Assembly (NCBI GenBank): GCA_050950345.1
Contig: JBMNHK010000001.1
Coordinates: 1 to 64,000, forward strand
Direction of reading: 5' to 3'
Length of the DNA stretch: 64,000 bases
Source of the DNA: Pelotomaculum_C sp050950345
GTDB taxonomy: Bacteria > Bacillota > Desulfotomaculia > Desulfotomaculales > Pelotomaculaceae
Notes under the pieces: model-generated
The model's database searches: none
The model's input: the letters and a program-made list of their open reading frames with translations, nothing else
What the model was told of the DNA's origin: nothing
Part shown: one piece after another, positions 1-8,879 of the stretch
Position numbering within the stretch: the first letter of the stretch is position 1
Layout of the letters: each line of letters opens with the position of its first letter
Program-made: the position numbers and the translations under genes

Positions 1-332
1 TGCGCTGCAAGACCGGTCTTACCCGTCCCGCATTTTCCCAGCAGGATTAAGTTTTGCTCTTCCTTAAGCCATGTCAGGTTGGATAACTGTTTAATCTGCC
101 ATTTTAAGCCCTTGTTTGAATTCGATGCGTCAAATGCTTTGTTTGGAAGCTTACTTGCCTTCCTCAGCTTGGTGTATTTTTGCCTGACCCTAATCTCCAA
201 TTCTTTTTCTAACACCATCTTAAGATAGTCAAGGTTTGATAGTTTCTCATCATTCAAATCAATATATCCCCTTGCGATATTCCAAAGGTTGAGCTTTTGG
301 GCCAATTCACGGATTTCTGTTATATCAGCCAT
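1..332 (-). CDS. istB: IS21-family helper ATPase IstB (partial, 3' end outside window)
   Basis: This is the N-terminal ~110 residues of the AAA+ ATPase that assists the IstA transposase in target selection and strand transfer of IS21-family elements. The start is the ATG at 332, with GGAGG a few bases upstream. Near the window edge a P-loop reads LILLGKCGTGKTGLA, which resembles the IstB Walker A. The second G of the usual GPPGTGKT is replaced in part by GKCGTGKT, which keeps the essential GKT. The gene runs off the left edge, so intactness cannot be judged. It follows istA and a 66-residue ORF on the same strand, overlapping the latter by 8 bases, so the three are probably translated from one message. 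IstB identity is well supported by motif and position. Confidence 0.85.
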   Translation of the reverse strand, partial: MADITEIRELAQKLNLWNIARGYIDLNDEKLSNLDYLKMVLEKELEIRVRQKYTKLRKASKLPNKAFDASNSNKGLKWQIKQLSNLTWLKEEQNLILLGKCGTGKTGLAA

Positions 333-525
333 CGATTTCCCTCCTTATTTCTTTACTCCTCGCCAAATGGTTAAAATACTGCTGATTCGGCAAAAACTTC
401 TTAGCTATATGCTCTCCGTACTGATACATGAGATAAGCCAAAAGCTCATAGGCACTGCAGCGTTCAGTATCAATGCAGTATTCTATTCCATCAAGCAATT
501 GTCCAATTGTATAAAACTTTGTCAT
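325..525 (-). CDS. Small ORF between istA and istB
   Basis: A 66-residue ORF lies between the two IS21 genes, 3 bases after the istA stop and overlapping the istB start by 8 bases. The tight spacing suggests it is translated as part of the element's operon. The product is soluble and mixed-charge, starting MTKFYTIGQLLDG, and I see no domain or motif. Some IS21-like elements carry such short intervening ORFs, but the function is unknown. It could also be a chance ORF preserved by overlap constraints. Confidence 0.5.
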   Translation of the reverse strand: MTKFYTIGQLLDGIEYCIDTERCSAYELLAYLMYQYGEHIAKKFLPNQQYFNHLARSKEIRREIDG

Positions 526-528
526 CCG

Positions 529-1797
529 CTATAATCGAATGCAATGTGTATTAAAATATTTCGGCTGTTGCTGCTCCATTCGGCGAATGAATTCCTGAGC
601 TATTTCGTATTCTGCAAAATATTGTTTTATGATGGTTAAAGAAACCCTGTCTCTGCTGTAATTTTCTTCTGGTTTGAACAACTGCCCGGTATCTTCTGTG
701 ACTGGATATTTAGCCAATAAATCATTTGTTTCAGCGTCATAGAACAAAAACATTTCACCATCATCTTCAATGCGAATGCGTTTATGAGCATCCATCATAC
801 CTGTATTAATCAGATAACGGTTGCCTTTATAATTTACAACTCCATCCTTATCAAAGGAGGCAACAGTGCTTGATACATCGGTATAGGGTTTGACATGAAT
901 CAGATTTTTTTGTTCTTCCATGAACATTTCACGCGGCACTTTTCTGGTCACAGTATGTATTCGCCCGTTGCCTTCCCTATCTAACCATGCAAGGGCAGCA
1001 CTGTTAAGGCTATCAATTCCGGTGTATATCCTGCCCTCAAGAAAACTTTGCTTTATGTATCCAATCACCTCTTCAACCTTGCCTTTACTTTGAGGATCTC
1101 TTGGTCTACATAGCGAAACATTGTAACCTATACGCTTAACATATTCTTCAAAGGCAGGTACGAATATGATATTCCCCAGATTTTCACTGACTACATAGAC
1201 ACGGTCAAGGTCATAAAGAATAGTCTGTGTTCTTCCTCCAAAATATCGGAATGCATAGTTATGAGCTTTAATGGCCGTTTTGGTTGTAAAGGGATCCGGT
1301 GAAAAATAAACAAATTTCATTCTGCTATAACTCAGAACCATGCAGAAGAAATATATTCGTACAATTCGCCCGTACATATCCTTAAGTTTGTATTGACCAA
1401 AATCCGCCTGCGCTTCATATCCCGGTGGAGAAATTTCACGGGGTGAGGTTTTACGTTTACTGGCATGCGGATACCCGTGCTGTTCCCTTAAGGCTTTCAT
1501 ATAGCGGTAGAATGTAGCTCGTTTAACTTGTAGATCAGGGAAGGCCTCCACCAATTTAATATAGATGTTTGTATCCCTCATTTGTGGACAAATTTTCAAA
1601 TGTTCCAGTATGTACTGACGGTAGTTATCCATGTGGTACCTTTCCTTTTCAGCTTCCCTTACATAATCTTCTTCGCTCATATTCCAGTATTTGCTGACAG
1701 AAGAATAGGTTATCCCCAGTGCTTTTGCGGTTTTTGTCTGAGCAAGTCCAAGTGCTTTGTACTCCTGGATTTTTCGGTATTGCTCGATTCCAATCAT
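529..1797 (-). CDS. istA: IS21-family transposase IstA
   Basis: This is a 422-residue DDE-type transposase that cuts and joins the element ends. An N-terminal helix-turn-helix (about residues 20-40, with AKALGITYSSVSKYW) should bind the terminal repeats. The integrase-like core follows. Likely catalytic residues are D132 (in QADFGQY), D196 (in TILYDLDR) and E242 (in SKGKVEEVIGYIK), with the C-terminal domain after about 300. The length is normal for the family and there are no frameshifts. The start at 1797 has the strong ribosome binding site AAAGGAGG nine bases upstream. With istB immediately downstream this looks like an intact IS21 element whose left part is outside the window. Identity is firm from the catalytic motifs and the istA-istB order. 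Confidence 0.93.
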   Translation of the reverse strand: MIGIEQYRKIQEYKALGLAQTKTAKALGITYSSVSKYWNMSEEDYVREAEKERYHMDNYRQYILEHLKICPQMRDTNIYIKLVEAFPDLQVKRATFYRYMKALREQHGYPHASKRKTSPREISPPGYEAQADFGQYKLKDMYGRIVRIYFFCMVLSYSRMKFVYFSPDPFTTKTAIKAHNYAFRYFGGRTQTILYDLDRVYVVSENLGNIIFVPAFEEYVKRIGYNVSLCRPRDPQSKGKVEEVIGYIKQSFLEGRIYTGIDSLNSAALAWLDREGNGRIHTVTRKVPREMFMEEQKNLIHVKPYTDVSSTVASFDKDGVVNYKGNRYLINTGMMDAHKRIRIEDDGEMFLFYDAETNDLLAKYPVTEDTGQLFKPEENYSRDRVSLTIIKQYFAEYEIAQEFIRRMEQQQPKYFNTHCIRL

Positions 1798-1900
1798 TTT
1801 TGATTTCCTCCTTTGGTTTTGGTATAAAATCTATGCCTGTAGCAGTGCAATCATAGGCATCAACTCCTTTTCCGGATTGATAAATCAAATTTACCATATA

Positions 1901-1923
1901 TAAAAAACACCCGTTGGGGTGTT
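1901..1923 (-). terminator. Rho-independent terminator on the minus strand
   Basis: A perfect 7-bp stem (AACACCC/GGGTGTT, loop GTTG) is followed, reading leftward on the minus strand, by a run of six T residues. It sits just upstream of istA and would block read-through into the insertion element from the right. Confidence 0.7.
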
Positions 1924-2229
1924 CTTGAAATAACCTTGCAAAAGGTAATTTCATTTTACATTTCGCAATCATGTTATCCATCGTGCAAAAGGTTCTCTAA
2001 GCCGTTCATACGACTGACTTGTAACCAAATATTTCAAACCGGTGAACTCAAAAATTTCTTTCCAGTACCGACCATAAATTCCATCCTTAATTTGAGCCGA
2101 TATCTTCATTTTCTTTACATTTTAAGTAGCGGATAATCTATTCCCTATACTTCTTTCGACCTTTGCTTTGACAGCATTTCACTATTTCTTTATCTGTAAA
2201 ACGATATTGATTGTTTAATAGTTCCCTAA
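1924..2229. other. Gene-poor debris between the IS21 element and the MocR remnant
   Basis: There is no convincing gene in this stretch. A 46-residue minus-strand ORF at 1969-2109 (starting MKISAQIKDG) has no clear ribosome binding site and no recognisable domain. A further minus-strand reading stretch, ending about 2131, lacks a start. These look like decayed ends of older genes rather than functional units. Confidence 0.4.
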
Positions 2230-2242
2230 CCTGCTTTCAGGT

Positions 2243-2642
2243 TGGGGGAATAGAATCGCCGTTGAAGACCCCTGTATCAGGGGAATACTCCAGTCTTTTC
2301 CAAACTCACAATGCGAAGTGGAACCGATACCCGTGGATGAAAAGGGATCAGGGCGGAATGCTTTGAAGGGATTTCGGTCAGGGCAGTTTACACCACACCT
2401 TCCCAACAGTTTCCGTTAAGCACAATCCTGCCTGCCGGCCGCCATGCGGAATTGGACCGTTACGTAAAGGAATACGATATCTATCTAATCGAGGACGATT
2501 ATGACAGCGAATTCCCCTACTACGGAGAATCGGTCACTCCGCCTTACGTCATGGATCCGAAAAGGGTTGTTTATGCTGTACTTTCAGTAAAGTCTTGTTC
2601 CCTGCCATCCGCACAGGCTATGTTATCCTAATGGTTAAGTAA
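2243..2642 (+). pseudogene. Remnant of a MocR/GntR-type regulator, aminotransferase domain
   Basis: This is a fragment of the PLP-dependent aminotransferase-like domain found in MocR-family regulators (PdxR relatives). Frame 1 shows VEDPC and EPIPVDEKG. A second frame carries TPSQQFPLSTILP and then the hallmark IIEDDYDSEF-like stretch IYLIEDDYDSEFPYYGE. A third frame, entered by an apparent one-base deletion near 2578 (GCTGTACT where GCTGGTACT is expected), gives TFSKVLFPAIRTGYV, which contains the PLP lysine. The N-terminal winged helix and everything after this point are missing, and a stop falls at 2640-2642. At least two frameshifts plus both truncations make it non-functional. It is plus-strand, abuts the 3' end of the DUF499 gene, and may mark the original insertion point of the defence cassette. 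Confidence 0.8.
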
Positions 2643-2647
2643 TACAG

Positions 2648-5600
2648 CTACTCTTCCTCAAAAGAAAAATTTGTAAATTTAAGCGTCCGGCAATTTTCAG
2701 TTACTGTCCTGACAACATTATCGGGTACCCCGTTAGCAATTTCAGCCTGTATTTCCATTGTAACTTCAACACTGGCACCTGGAAGAAGGTTTAGATGCTG
2801 CACAATCTCCTCAGCAATCCGTCCGGCATCTCTTCCAATCCTCGAAGTATCAAGTTTAACAGTAGCATAAAATCTCTTCGGCTTTTTATTCTGAGGTGCT
2901 TGAGGATTAATAACGTCACTGGGCACTATTGTTGTAATACTGTCATCTGCTGTCGGATTCTGAACAACCATGTTAGGAATTTGTGTACTTTCTTCAGGAT
3001 AGGCAATACCTGCAGAAGTTTTATCTCTTTCCTTTTCAATCCTCTCTTTTTCAATCTGAGCTTTCGCAACCTCAGGTCTTACAAGATATCCATTAATATC
3101 TATATAGAATCCAGATGATTTGTTAAACTTAAGAGACAGATAACGCCCCTCGTCAGTAATACCTTCAGCATATGCAAAGTATTCATCTGAACATAGTCCA
3201 TTTTTAATAGTATCCAAAAGCACATCGACATTCTTAAGCCTTGGCAAATAGCAGTAACTACTCAGATACTCCCAAAGTCTCTTTATTTGTATATGCTGCT
3301 GTTCCTTCCAAAGCCAGCGATCAAGTTCCATTCTTAGGAGAGCAGGAGACCATCTTGTGATAAGCTGTTCCATCTGGATCATTTTTTTAGATGCTTTGAT
3401 AATATGGGTTTCAGACCCACCACTTATCCTTGTCTTTTCCCACTCTATCGGGTTTGATCCATCTTGTATTGGCACAAGCAACCAGCAATATGCTTCTTTC
3501 ATCCTTAACTCAACAGTTTCATCGCTTCTTCTCATACTATTATTGGCTTCCCTCTGTTGAGCAATATCAAGATTAAGGCTTTCTGCATCATCAATAATAG
3601 ACTTCCACGCCAAATACTTTCTTACTTCAGATGTAAGGCTATGGATAATTTCACTGTCAGGTGCTACAAAAGCAAGCATATTTCTGTACATTCTCGGCGA
3701 AGTGCCGCGGTTATTAAGTATTTGGCTTGCTTCTTGAATTGCCCTGCTATTATCACTTCCCTGCTTATGGGTAAAATTTGGCGCCAAAACTACAAGCCTT
3801 ACAGTCTGCTCATCAGGTATATCAAGTGATGACGAAGGGCAACTGTGAACACCTGCAAATTCGCCGCGTTCCCTTATAGCCTTGAGTCTGCGCTCTATCT
3901 CATATTCAACCTCCGATTCAGGAATCTGCACAGCCCTGTCTTCAACAGTTTTACGAAGTGTAGGTCTTGTATCATACCAGAAACGGTTATTTGACATATC
4001 ACTGTACAGGTACGCAAGCTGGTTCTGAAGATGAGACAAAGCATCGTTAAATACGGAAACCTGTTCACCCGGCTGCACCACACCCAGCCTAATCCTGGTA
4101 ACTTCAATACCTCTGTTACGCTGTTCCTTTACTGATGGTGCGCTACCAAGCATGATCGTTCTTGCCACTCTTCTGGCAGCCAAGCACCTCGAAAAGCGGG
4201 GATTTTTCTCCTCAATCACATATGGTATTGAATTTCTTCCGTCGATCTCTTTATCAATAACCGCATTCCATCCTTCAGGTAGGTGACGTGTCAGTTCTTC
4301 TCTTACATTCGGATTATCCAATGCAATGGAAGAAGGCATTATTAACAAACCGCCGTCATTTTTCATCCAAAGATCATGAATAACTGCAGCCATAAGCCTT
4401 AATACACCACGAGTTCTCTGGAAATGTTCTAGAGTCGCCCAGTCACCATATAAACGGTCAAACACTTCCGGGTGAATTGGGTAACACGATTTCAACCTTT
4501 CGTAGTACTCCAGCTCTTTACATTCCAATGGAAAGTCTGCCACGCTTTGATTATACATTTCGCTAAAAGCCCGACATACCTGCTCAAGAGAAGCAGGATC
4601 ATGCGGCGGGAGAAAAAGCCTTCTTCTTACAATCTCAAATCCTTCATTAGCACCTACCGGTTTCCATATTGCCTCCATTCTGCCAAAGGTATGCTCTATT
4701 GTCTCGAGGGCAATTCTTCCGGCCTCTCCCCCTATTTCGATGTCAGACTCGGGAATAGAAGCAACCACGAGACTATTTTTGCTGGCACGGGCAGCTTCGG
4801 TTAATTCTTGTATAAATGAAATTAAATTGTCAAAACTGCCTGCAGGAAGTCCAGAAACTCCATATAACTTTTTGGCATAAGCTACGAGTTCGTCAATCAG
4901 TATTAAACAAGGGCCACAAGCATCAAAAAGTTTGGTTAATGCTTCTGAACCAGGTGAAACGCCTTTTTTATCAGCTTCTTTTACATAATCATATAACCTT
5001 AAATTGCCTGCCTGTTTAGCAAGTTGTGCCGCCATTTCTCCCCACAATGTACTAATAGTAATGCCGGGATATTCGGGCGGTCTTTTGCTTTTAGAAGGGT
5101 CAAGTGCCGTACCAACAAGAACAGCAACATTTGTTTTTACAACCGATGAGAGTCCAGCTCTTTCGAGTACCGGCTTAACATTCGGCATCTTGTCTATAGA
5201 AGCTTGTCCCCTCAGCAGGTGGTACAGTGCCAACATACTATGGGTCTTCCCGCCGCCAAAGGCAGTTTTGAGCTGGATAACGGGTTCTCCGTCCTTGCCT
5301 GCTACACGCCTTAAAGCTTGAACAAGAAGGCTTGTCATTCCTTCAGTTATATATGTCCGGGCAAAGAATTCCACCGGGTCTTTATATTCTATAGATCCTT
5401 CACCACGGGCCACCTGGGCAAGGTCAGCAGCAAACTCCGCATTTTTGTATCTTCCCTGGGCGACATCAGGATGCGGTTCAATCACATATCTCCAGGAAGG
5501 AAGCCCTGAAAGCGGTGGATTGGAAAGAACACCGCTCTTATCTATCTTGGCAGTTGTTGTTTGAATAGAAGCAACACCATTATTAGAATATATAGAAGCT

Positions 5601-6055
5601 TCAGGGGTCCCATAACGGATTTTCCTGATCAAAGTTCTTATATCCTCAGTACTCTCAGCATCAATCTGCTCACACAAACGAGCCATGGTATCCAGTGCGC
5701 GCCAAGTATAATCAGTATCAAAATCCTGACCACCGATATGAGCACATTTATGCCGGACACCAATCAGTTCTTTCGTCCAGTTCCTGTGGTCAATGCTTAA
5801 TTTACGTTTAAAAATATTTACCCAGTGCACATCAATTAACGTAAGGCAACGCATAATATCAAGAGAATCAACAAGGTCAGCCCAATCACCTTTTTCCGGG
5901 AGTCCCTTCCGCTGTTCATCCCTTAATGTGTTAAGAACTCCTTCCCTCCACCACTCACCTTTGTACTCAATCTGGAGTTCACGTGCCACATAGGGGGCCA
6001 AGGCTTTTAAAAGATACCTGAATCCTTGGTTAACAATATTTATATTTTCACTCAT
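2648..6055 (-). CDS. HEPN (Swt1-type)-DUF499 AAA+ ATPase, last gene of the defence cassette
   Basis: This is a large 1135-residue protein. The N-terminal ~130 residues resemble the Swt1-type HEPN domain, with an R-x4-H motif at residues 101-106 (RHKCAH), the signature of HEPN RNases. The central part is the DUF499 (COG1483) ATPase: Walker A at about 263-272 (KTAFGGGKTH) and Walker B at about 385-390 (LILIDEL). The C-terminal part (about 980-1135) has a low-complexity charged linker and a small domain. DUF499 ATPases are repeatedly found beside DUF1156 methylases, as here. The methylase stop lies 28 bases upstream of this start, and AAGGAGG precedes the ATG. A plausible role is sensing or loading in an anti-phage complex, with the HEPN part as a possible toxic RNase. 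That role is inference; the domain calls are from motifs. Confidence 0.85.
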   Translation of the reverse strand: MSENINIVNQGFRYLLKALAPYVARELQIEYKGEWWREGVLNTLRDEQRKGLPEKGDWADLVDSLDIMRCLTLIDVHWVNIFKRKLSIDHRNWTKELIGVRHKCAHIGGQDFDTDYTWRALDTMARLCEQIDAESTEDIRTLIRKIRYGTPEASIYSNNGVASIQTTTAKIDKSGVLSNPPLSGLPSWRYVIEPHPDVAQGRYKNAEFAADLAQVARGEGSIEYKDPVEFFARTYITEGMTSLLVQALRRVAGKDGEPVIQLKTAFGGGKTHSMLALYHLLRGQASIDKMPNVKPVLERAGLSSVVKTNVAVLVGTALDPSKSKRPPEYPGITISTLWGEMAAQLAKQAGNLRLYDYVKEADKKGVSPGSEALTKLFDACGPCLILIDELVAYAKKLYGVSGLPAGSFDNLISFIQELTEAARASKNSLVVASIPESDIEIGGEAGRIALETIEHTFGRMEAIWKPVGANEGFEIVRRRLFLPPHDPASLEQVCRAFSEMYNQSVADFPLECKELEYYERLKSCYPIHPEVFDRLYGDWATLEHFQRTRGVLRLMAAVIHDLWMKNDGGLLIMPSSIALDNPNVREELTRHLPEGWNAVIDKEIDGRNSIPYVIEEKNPRFSRCLAARRVARTIMLGSAPSVKEQRNRGIEVTRIRLGVVQPGEQVSVFNDALSHLQNQLAYLYSDMSNNRFWYDTRPTLRKTVEDRAVQIPESEVEYEIERRLKAIRERGEFAGVHSCPSSSLDIPDEQTVRLVVLAPNFTHKQGSDNSRAIQEASQILNNRGTSPRMYRNMLAFVAPDSEIIHSLTSEVRKYLAWKSIIDDAESLNLDIAQQREANNSMRRSDETVELRMKEAYCWLLVPIQDGSNPIEWEKTRISGGSETHIIKASKKMIQMEQLITRWSPALLRMELDRWLWKEQQHIQIKRLWEYLSSYCYLPRLKNVDVLLDTIKNGLCSDEYFAYAEGITDEGRYLSLKFNKSSGFYIDINGYLVRPEVAKAQIEKERIEKERDKTSAGIAYPEESTQIPNMVVQNPTADDSITTIVPSDVINPQAPQNKKPKRFYATVKLDTSRIGRDAGRIAEEIVQHLNLLPGASVEVTMEIQAEIANGVPDNVVRTVTENCRTLKFTNFSFEEE

Positions 6056-6083
6056 CTCTCATTACCTCCTTAATCCCCTTAAA

Positions 6084-8879
6084 CTAGAAAAGTGATTGCT
6101 GCTCATATGACCTTGCAGCAAGCTCCGACGATTTTTTCTGTATATCTGGCCACGATACAACCAAAGCATTGTATGCATAGGCTTCTTCAGTCCATCCCTT
6201 TCGCTCTGCTATAGTATAAAGCCTGTACGCCAGTGCCTTGGCATTTTCAGCAATATCTCCGCGCATTTCGTAAACAAGTTCTGCTGTCTTAATCTCCCCT
6301 TTATTTTCCAAGGCTTTAACCAATTGCTGAGTACACATCCAAATCATATCTCTGCTCGAAGAAGATACAGGAGACCACTTTGCATCCAGTTCTTCACGTT
6401 TAAGAAGCCTCACTTTTCCTCTTGCCGAGTAAACTACGCCTTTTTCCTCCAATCTTCCTACTGAAGTATTTTTAGCACGTGCTAACACATCGGCCTCGCC
6501 GAAAGGAGCTTCATTCATCCCGAACTGCTCATACCAAGCTATACAAAATCGGCTGTCAGTGTCCATATCTCCCTCCTGTGCCGTAAGGTAAACATCCAAC
6601 TCCTGGTTGATAATCTGCAAGGCAGTTCGGACTGTCATAAGACTGCCATCTGCTTCAAGAACTTTTGAGTAACGGGAAAATACAGACATTCCTGGTCCAA
6701 TAGCCGCCTGTGCAAGGTCAACAGGCGCTATGTTACCTTGCTGCAGTTTTTTTAATGCTTGATGAAGTTCTTTTCTTAAGTTGTTAACAAATTCCCTTCT
6801 TGTGATTAACTTTGCATCGTCTGGTCTGGGACGACAAACAAGTACTATGGAGGAGGCTAATGCATTTTGATTATAGTTTCTTAAACCTCCTTTTCTTTCA
6901 GTTCTTGTAGGCCATGTCCCGGTAATCATAAACCCAGCCTTAATTAGCCCTGTGAGCATGGTCTCCCATCCGGTTGAAGAAATGGTTGTTTCATTTTCAT
7001 CATCGGTATTGTCCTCTTCTGATTGCTTAAAAGCATAATAAACTGTTACCGGGAACTCATTGTTGACCATATTTTTAATATTGATAAACGCTTTCGCTAA
7101 ATTGTTTTCAAAAAACTCTTTTGCTTTTTCAGAATCATTATCAAATCTATATGGAGAATATATAATTTCCTCGGATTTTGGAACAAGCATCGTTCTAAAT
7201 AAATCTGGATAGACAGAACCCAACGACTCACGTAACCAAATATAAAAATAATCGGATAGATCTGCGTATCCTATATTATCATAATATGGCGGGTCGGTTG
7301 ATATTAATGGCATTGTTGGTCTATTAATTTGTTCAGTAGCGCTTTTTAAACATACTTCCCCAATTGCGTTAAATGCTAAATTCTCTAGAACTTTTGGTAT
7401 CCATTCTAAAGAACCACTCCAACTTCCCGTTGATTCACTAAAAACGTTTGTTTCTGCAAAATTCCAAATCAAAGGTAAAGCCTGCCTTGCAAATGTTTGC
7501 TCAATTTTTTCTCCTGCTGTATTCCAAACACAAAGAGTGCTTAATCTATTAGCCAACCTATCGACTGCTAATGCTAGATAAGTAGCAATAGCTTCCGAAT
7601 AAGCTTTTGCTCCTTTCCCACCTTCATTTATTCCCAATTGATCATCCGGCAAGCCTGCAGAAATAGCGTCTTTATATGCCTTCAATTTAACTTCGGAAAC
7701 TATATCACTGAAAGTTGTTAATGCTGTAAGTTGTCTGTTTGTAAATAAATCTGAAAACTTTGTTAATCCATAGTTAGGAGTTTTAAAATCTCTTGGATTA
7801 TAGGGTAAATCTGCATCCGGGTAATCCAATTGATTGTTGTTTATATTACTTATTTTTTCATGCTCCTGATTAGGTGGTAAGTAGTATCTCCCCCTCTCGC
7901 CTTCTGCAACAATACCCATCATCCGTTTGCCAAGTCTGCCAGCCCTACCTTCAGAACGTATATAATCAAAAGAAACAGGTGTTCCACAGCATATACATTT
8001 TGCCCCACTCCTATTTACAGTTCCATCCTTGGCAGTACCATTTCCTGTTTTTACTATAAATTCAATTTCATTTTTATTAACAACCGGTTCTATCCAGGCT
8101 TTTGTACCTCTCTTTGAAGACAACCCAAATTTACTTGTCAAGGGCATTTCTGCCCCACAAGCCGGGTTGGGGCATTTCACTGTCCTACACCAAATCCAGG
8201 CTATAACAGTTGCTTCTCCGCCACCATATTCTTTGGGCAATTTAACTTTAGGATAAAGATGACCGATACGCTTAAAAGCCTCATCTTTCATCCACTTACC
8301 GTAATATCGTACATCCTCAGCAAGGCCGGAAGCACCTTTCCACCCGTTTTTAAAATCCAAATTGTTTCTCACATCAGGATTCACGGGGGGCATATTTGCA
8401 AATTTCGGTGGTATTTCTATCAACGCTTTGGTGATTAATACAGCAACCGGATTAAGGTCGCTGGCATACGAATCTAAACCCAACCGCTGTGCTTCCAGCG
8501 GAATTGAACCTCCACCGCAAAACGGATCATAAAATGGAGGTCTGTTACCACCTGTAGATTTTAATATTTCTTCCTTTGCTTTGTTCAAGACTTCTTCATT
8601 GTTAGTGTTTTCCCATTTCACCAGTTCTTCGATAATACCAAACAGCCTTTGGCGTTCCTTCTCCTGTTCTTCTTCAGTAGGAAACTTATCAGGATGTGCA
8701 GAGGGGTCATCGACAAGAGAAGCAAAAAGCACAGCTCTCGCAGTAGCAAGAGGTTTCCTCGACCACCAAAGATGTAATGTGGAAGGATGCCCATGCCTGA
8801 TTGATTTCTCTCTTGCTGACTCCCGATTGATTGCTTCAAGTGGCAGTGCCACCTCAATTAATTTTTTCTTATACTCCAT
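6084..8879 (-). CDS. DUF1156-family adenine-specific DNA methyltransferase with Zn ribbon
   Basis: This is a 931-residue DNA methyltransferase of the DUF1156/COG1743 type. The N-terminus carries the DUF1156 signature (residues about 1-60, with HPSTLHLWWSRKPL). SAM motif I is at about 116-125 (FYDPFCGGGS), followed by the acidic SDLNPVA stretch. A central insertion has Cys pairs typical of a zinc ribbon (CPNPAC and CICC). The catalytic motif IV DPPYYDN is near residue 527, followed by YADLSDYFYIWLR. DPPY with this order suggests N6-adenine methylation. The ATG overlaps the stop of the helicase gene by 11 bases, which implies translational coupling. In the cassette it probably marks self DNA, while the helicase and ATPase act on unmodified DNA; that division of labour is inferred from BREX and DISARM. 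Confidence 0.9.
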   Translation of the reverse strand: MEYKKKLIEVALPLEAINRESAREKSIRHGHPSTLHLWWSRKPLATARAVLFASLVDDPSAHPDKFPTEEEQEKERQRLFGIIEELVKWENTNNEEVLNKAKEEILKSTGGNRPPFYDPFCGGGSIPLEAQRLGLDSYASDLNPVAVLITKALIEIPPKFANMPPVNPDVRNNLDFKNGWKGASGLAEDVRYYGKWMKDEAFKRIGHLYPKVKLPKEYGGGEATVIAWIWCRTVKCPNPACGAEMPLTSKFGLSSKRGTKAWIEPVVNKNEIEFIVKTGNGTAKDGTVNRSGAKCICCGTPVSFDYIRSEGRAGRLGKRMMGIVAEGERGRYYLPPNQEHEKISNINNNQLDYPDADLPYNPRDFKTPNYGLTKFSDLFTNRQLTALTTFSDIVSEVKLKAYKDAISAGLPDDQLGINEGGKGAKAYSEAIATYLALAVDRLANRLSTLCVWNTAGEKIEQTFARQALPLIWNFAETNVFSESTGSWSGSLEWIPKVLENLAFNAIGEVCLKSATEQINRPTMPLISTDPPYYDNIGYADLSDYFYIWLRESLGSVYPDLFRTMLVPKSEEIIYSPYRFDNDSEKAKEFFENNLAKAFINIKNMVNNEFPVTVYYAFKQSEEDNTDDENETTISSTGWETMLTGLIKAGFMITGTWPTRTERKGGLRNYNQNALASSIVLVCRPRPDDAKLITRREFVNNLRKELHQALKKLQQGNIAPVDLAQAAIGPGMSVFSRYSKVLEADGSLMTVRTALQIINQELDVYLTAQEGDMDTDSRFCIAWYEQFGMNEAPFGEADVLARAKNTSVGRLEEKGVVYSARGKVRLLKREELDAKWSPVSSSSRDMIWMCTQQLVKALENKGEIKTAELVYEMRGDIAENAKALAYRLYTIAERKGWTEEAYAYNALVVSWPDIQKKSSELAARSYEQQSLF

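Larger units (their letters stand above)
1..1890 (-). mobile_element. IS21-family insertion sequence (left part cut off by window)
   Basis: The element includes istB (partial), a small ORF and istA, all on the minus strand. The right end must lie upstream of istA, somewhere between about 1800 and 1895. That stretch holds short inverted repeats (ATGCCT/AGGCAT around 1833-1859, and TTGAT-AA-ATCAA around 1876-1889) of the kind found as transposase sites in IS21 ends. I could not define the exact terminus or target duplication because the other end is not in the window. Confidence 0.6.

Noticed and set aside
1649..1981. Minus-strand 110-residue ORF overlapping istA
   Set aside because: It lies in another frame of istA, with low-complexity composition and no ribosome binding site.
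2215..2406. Minus-strand ORF across the MocR remnant
   Set aside because: It is the complement of the decayed aminotransferase sequence, whose protein motifs are on the plus strand.
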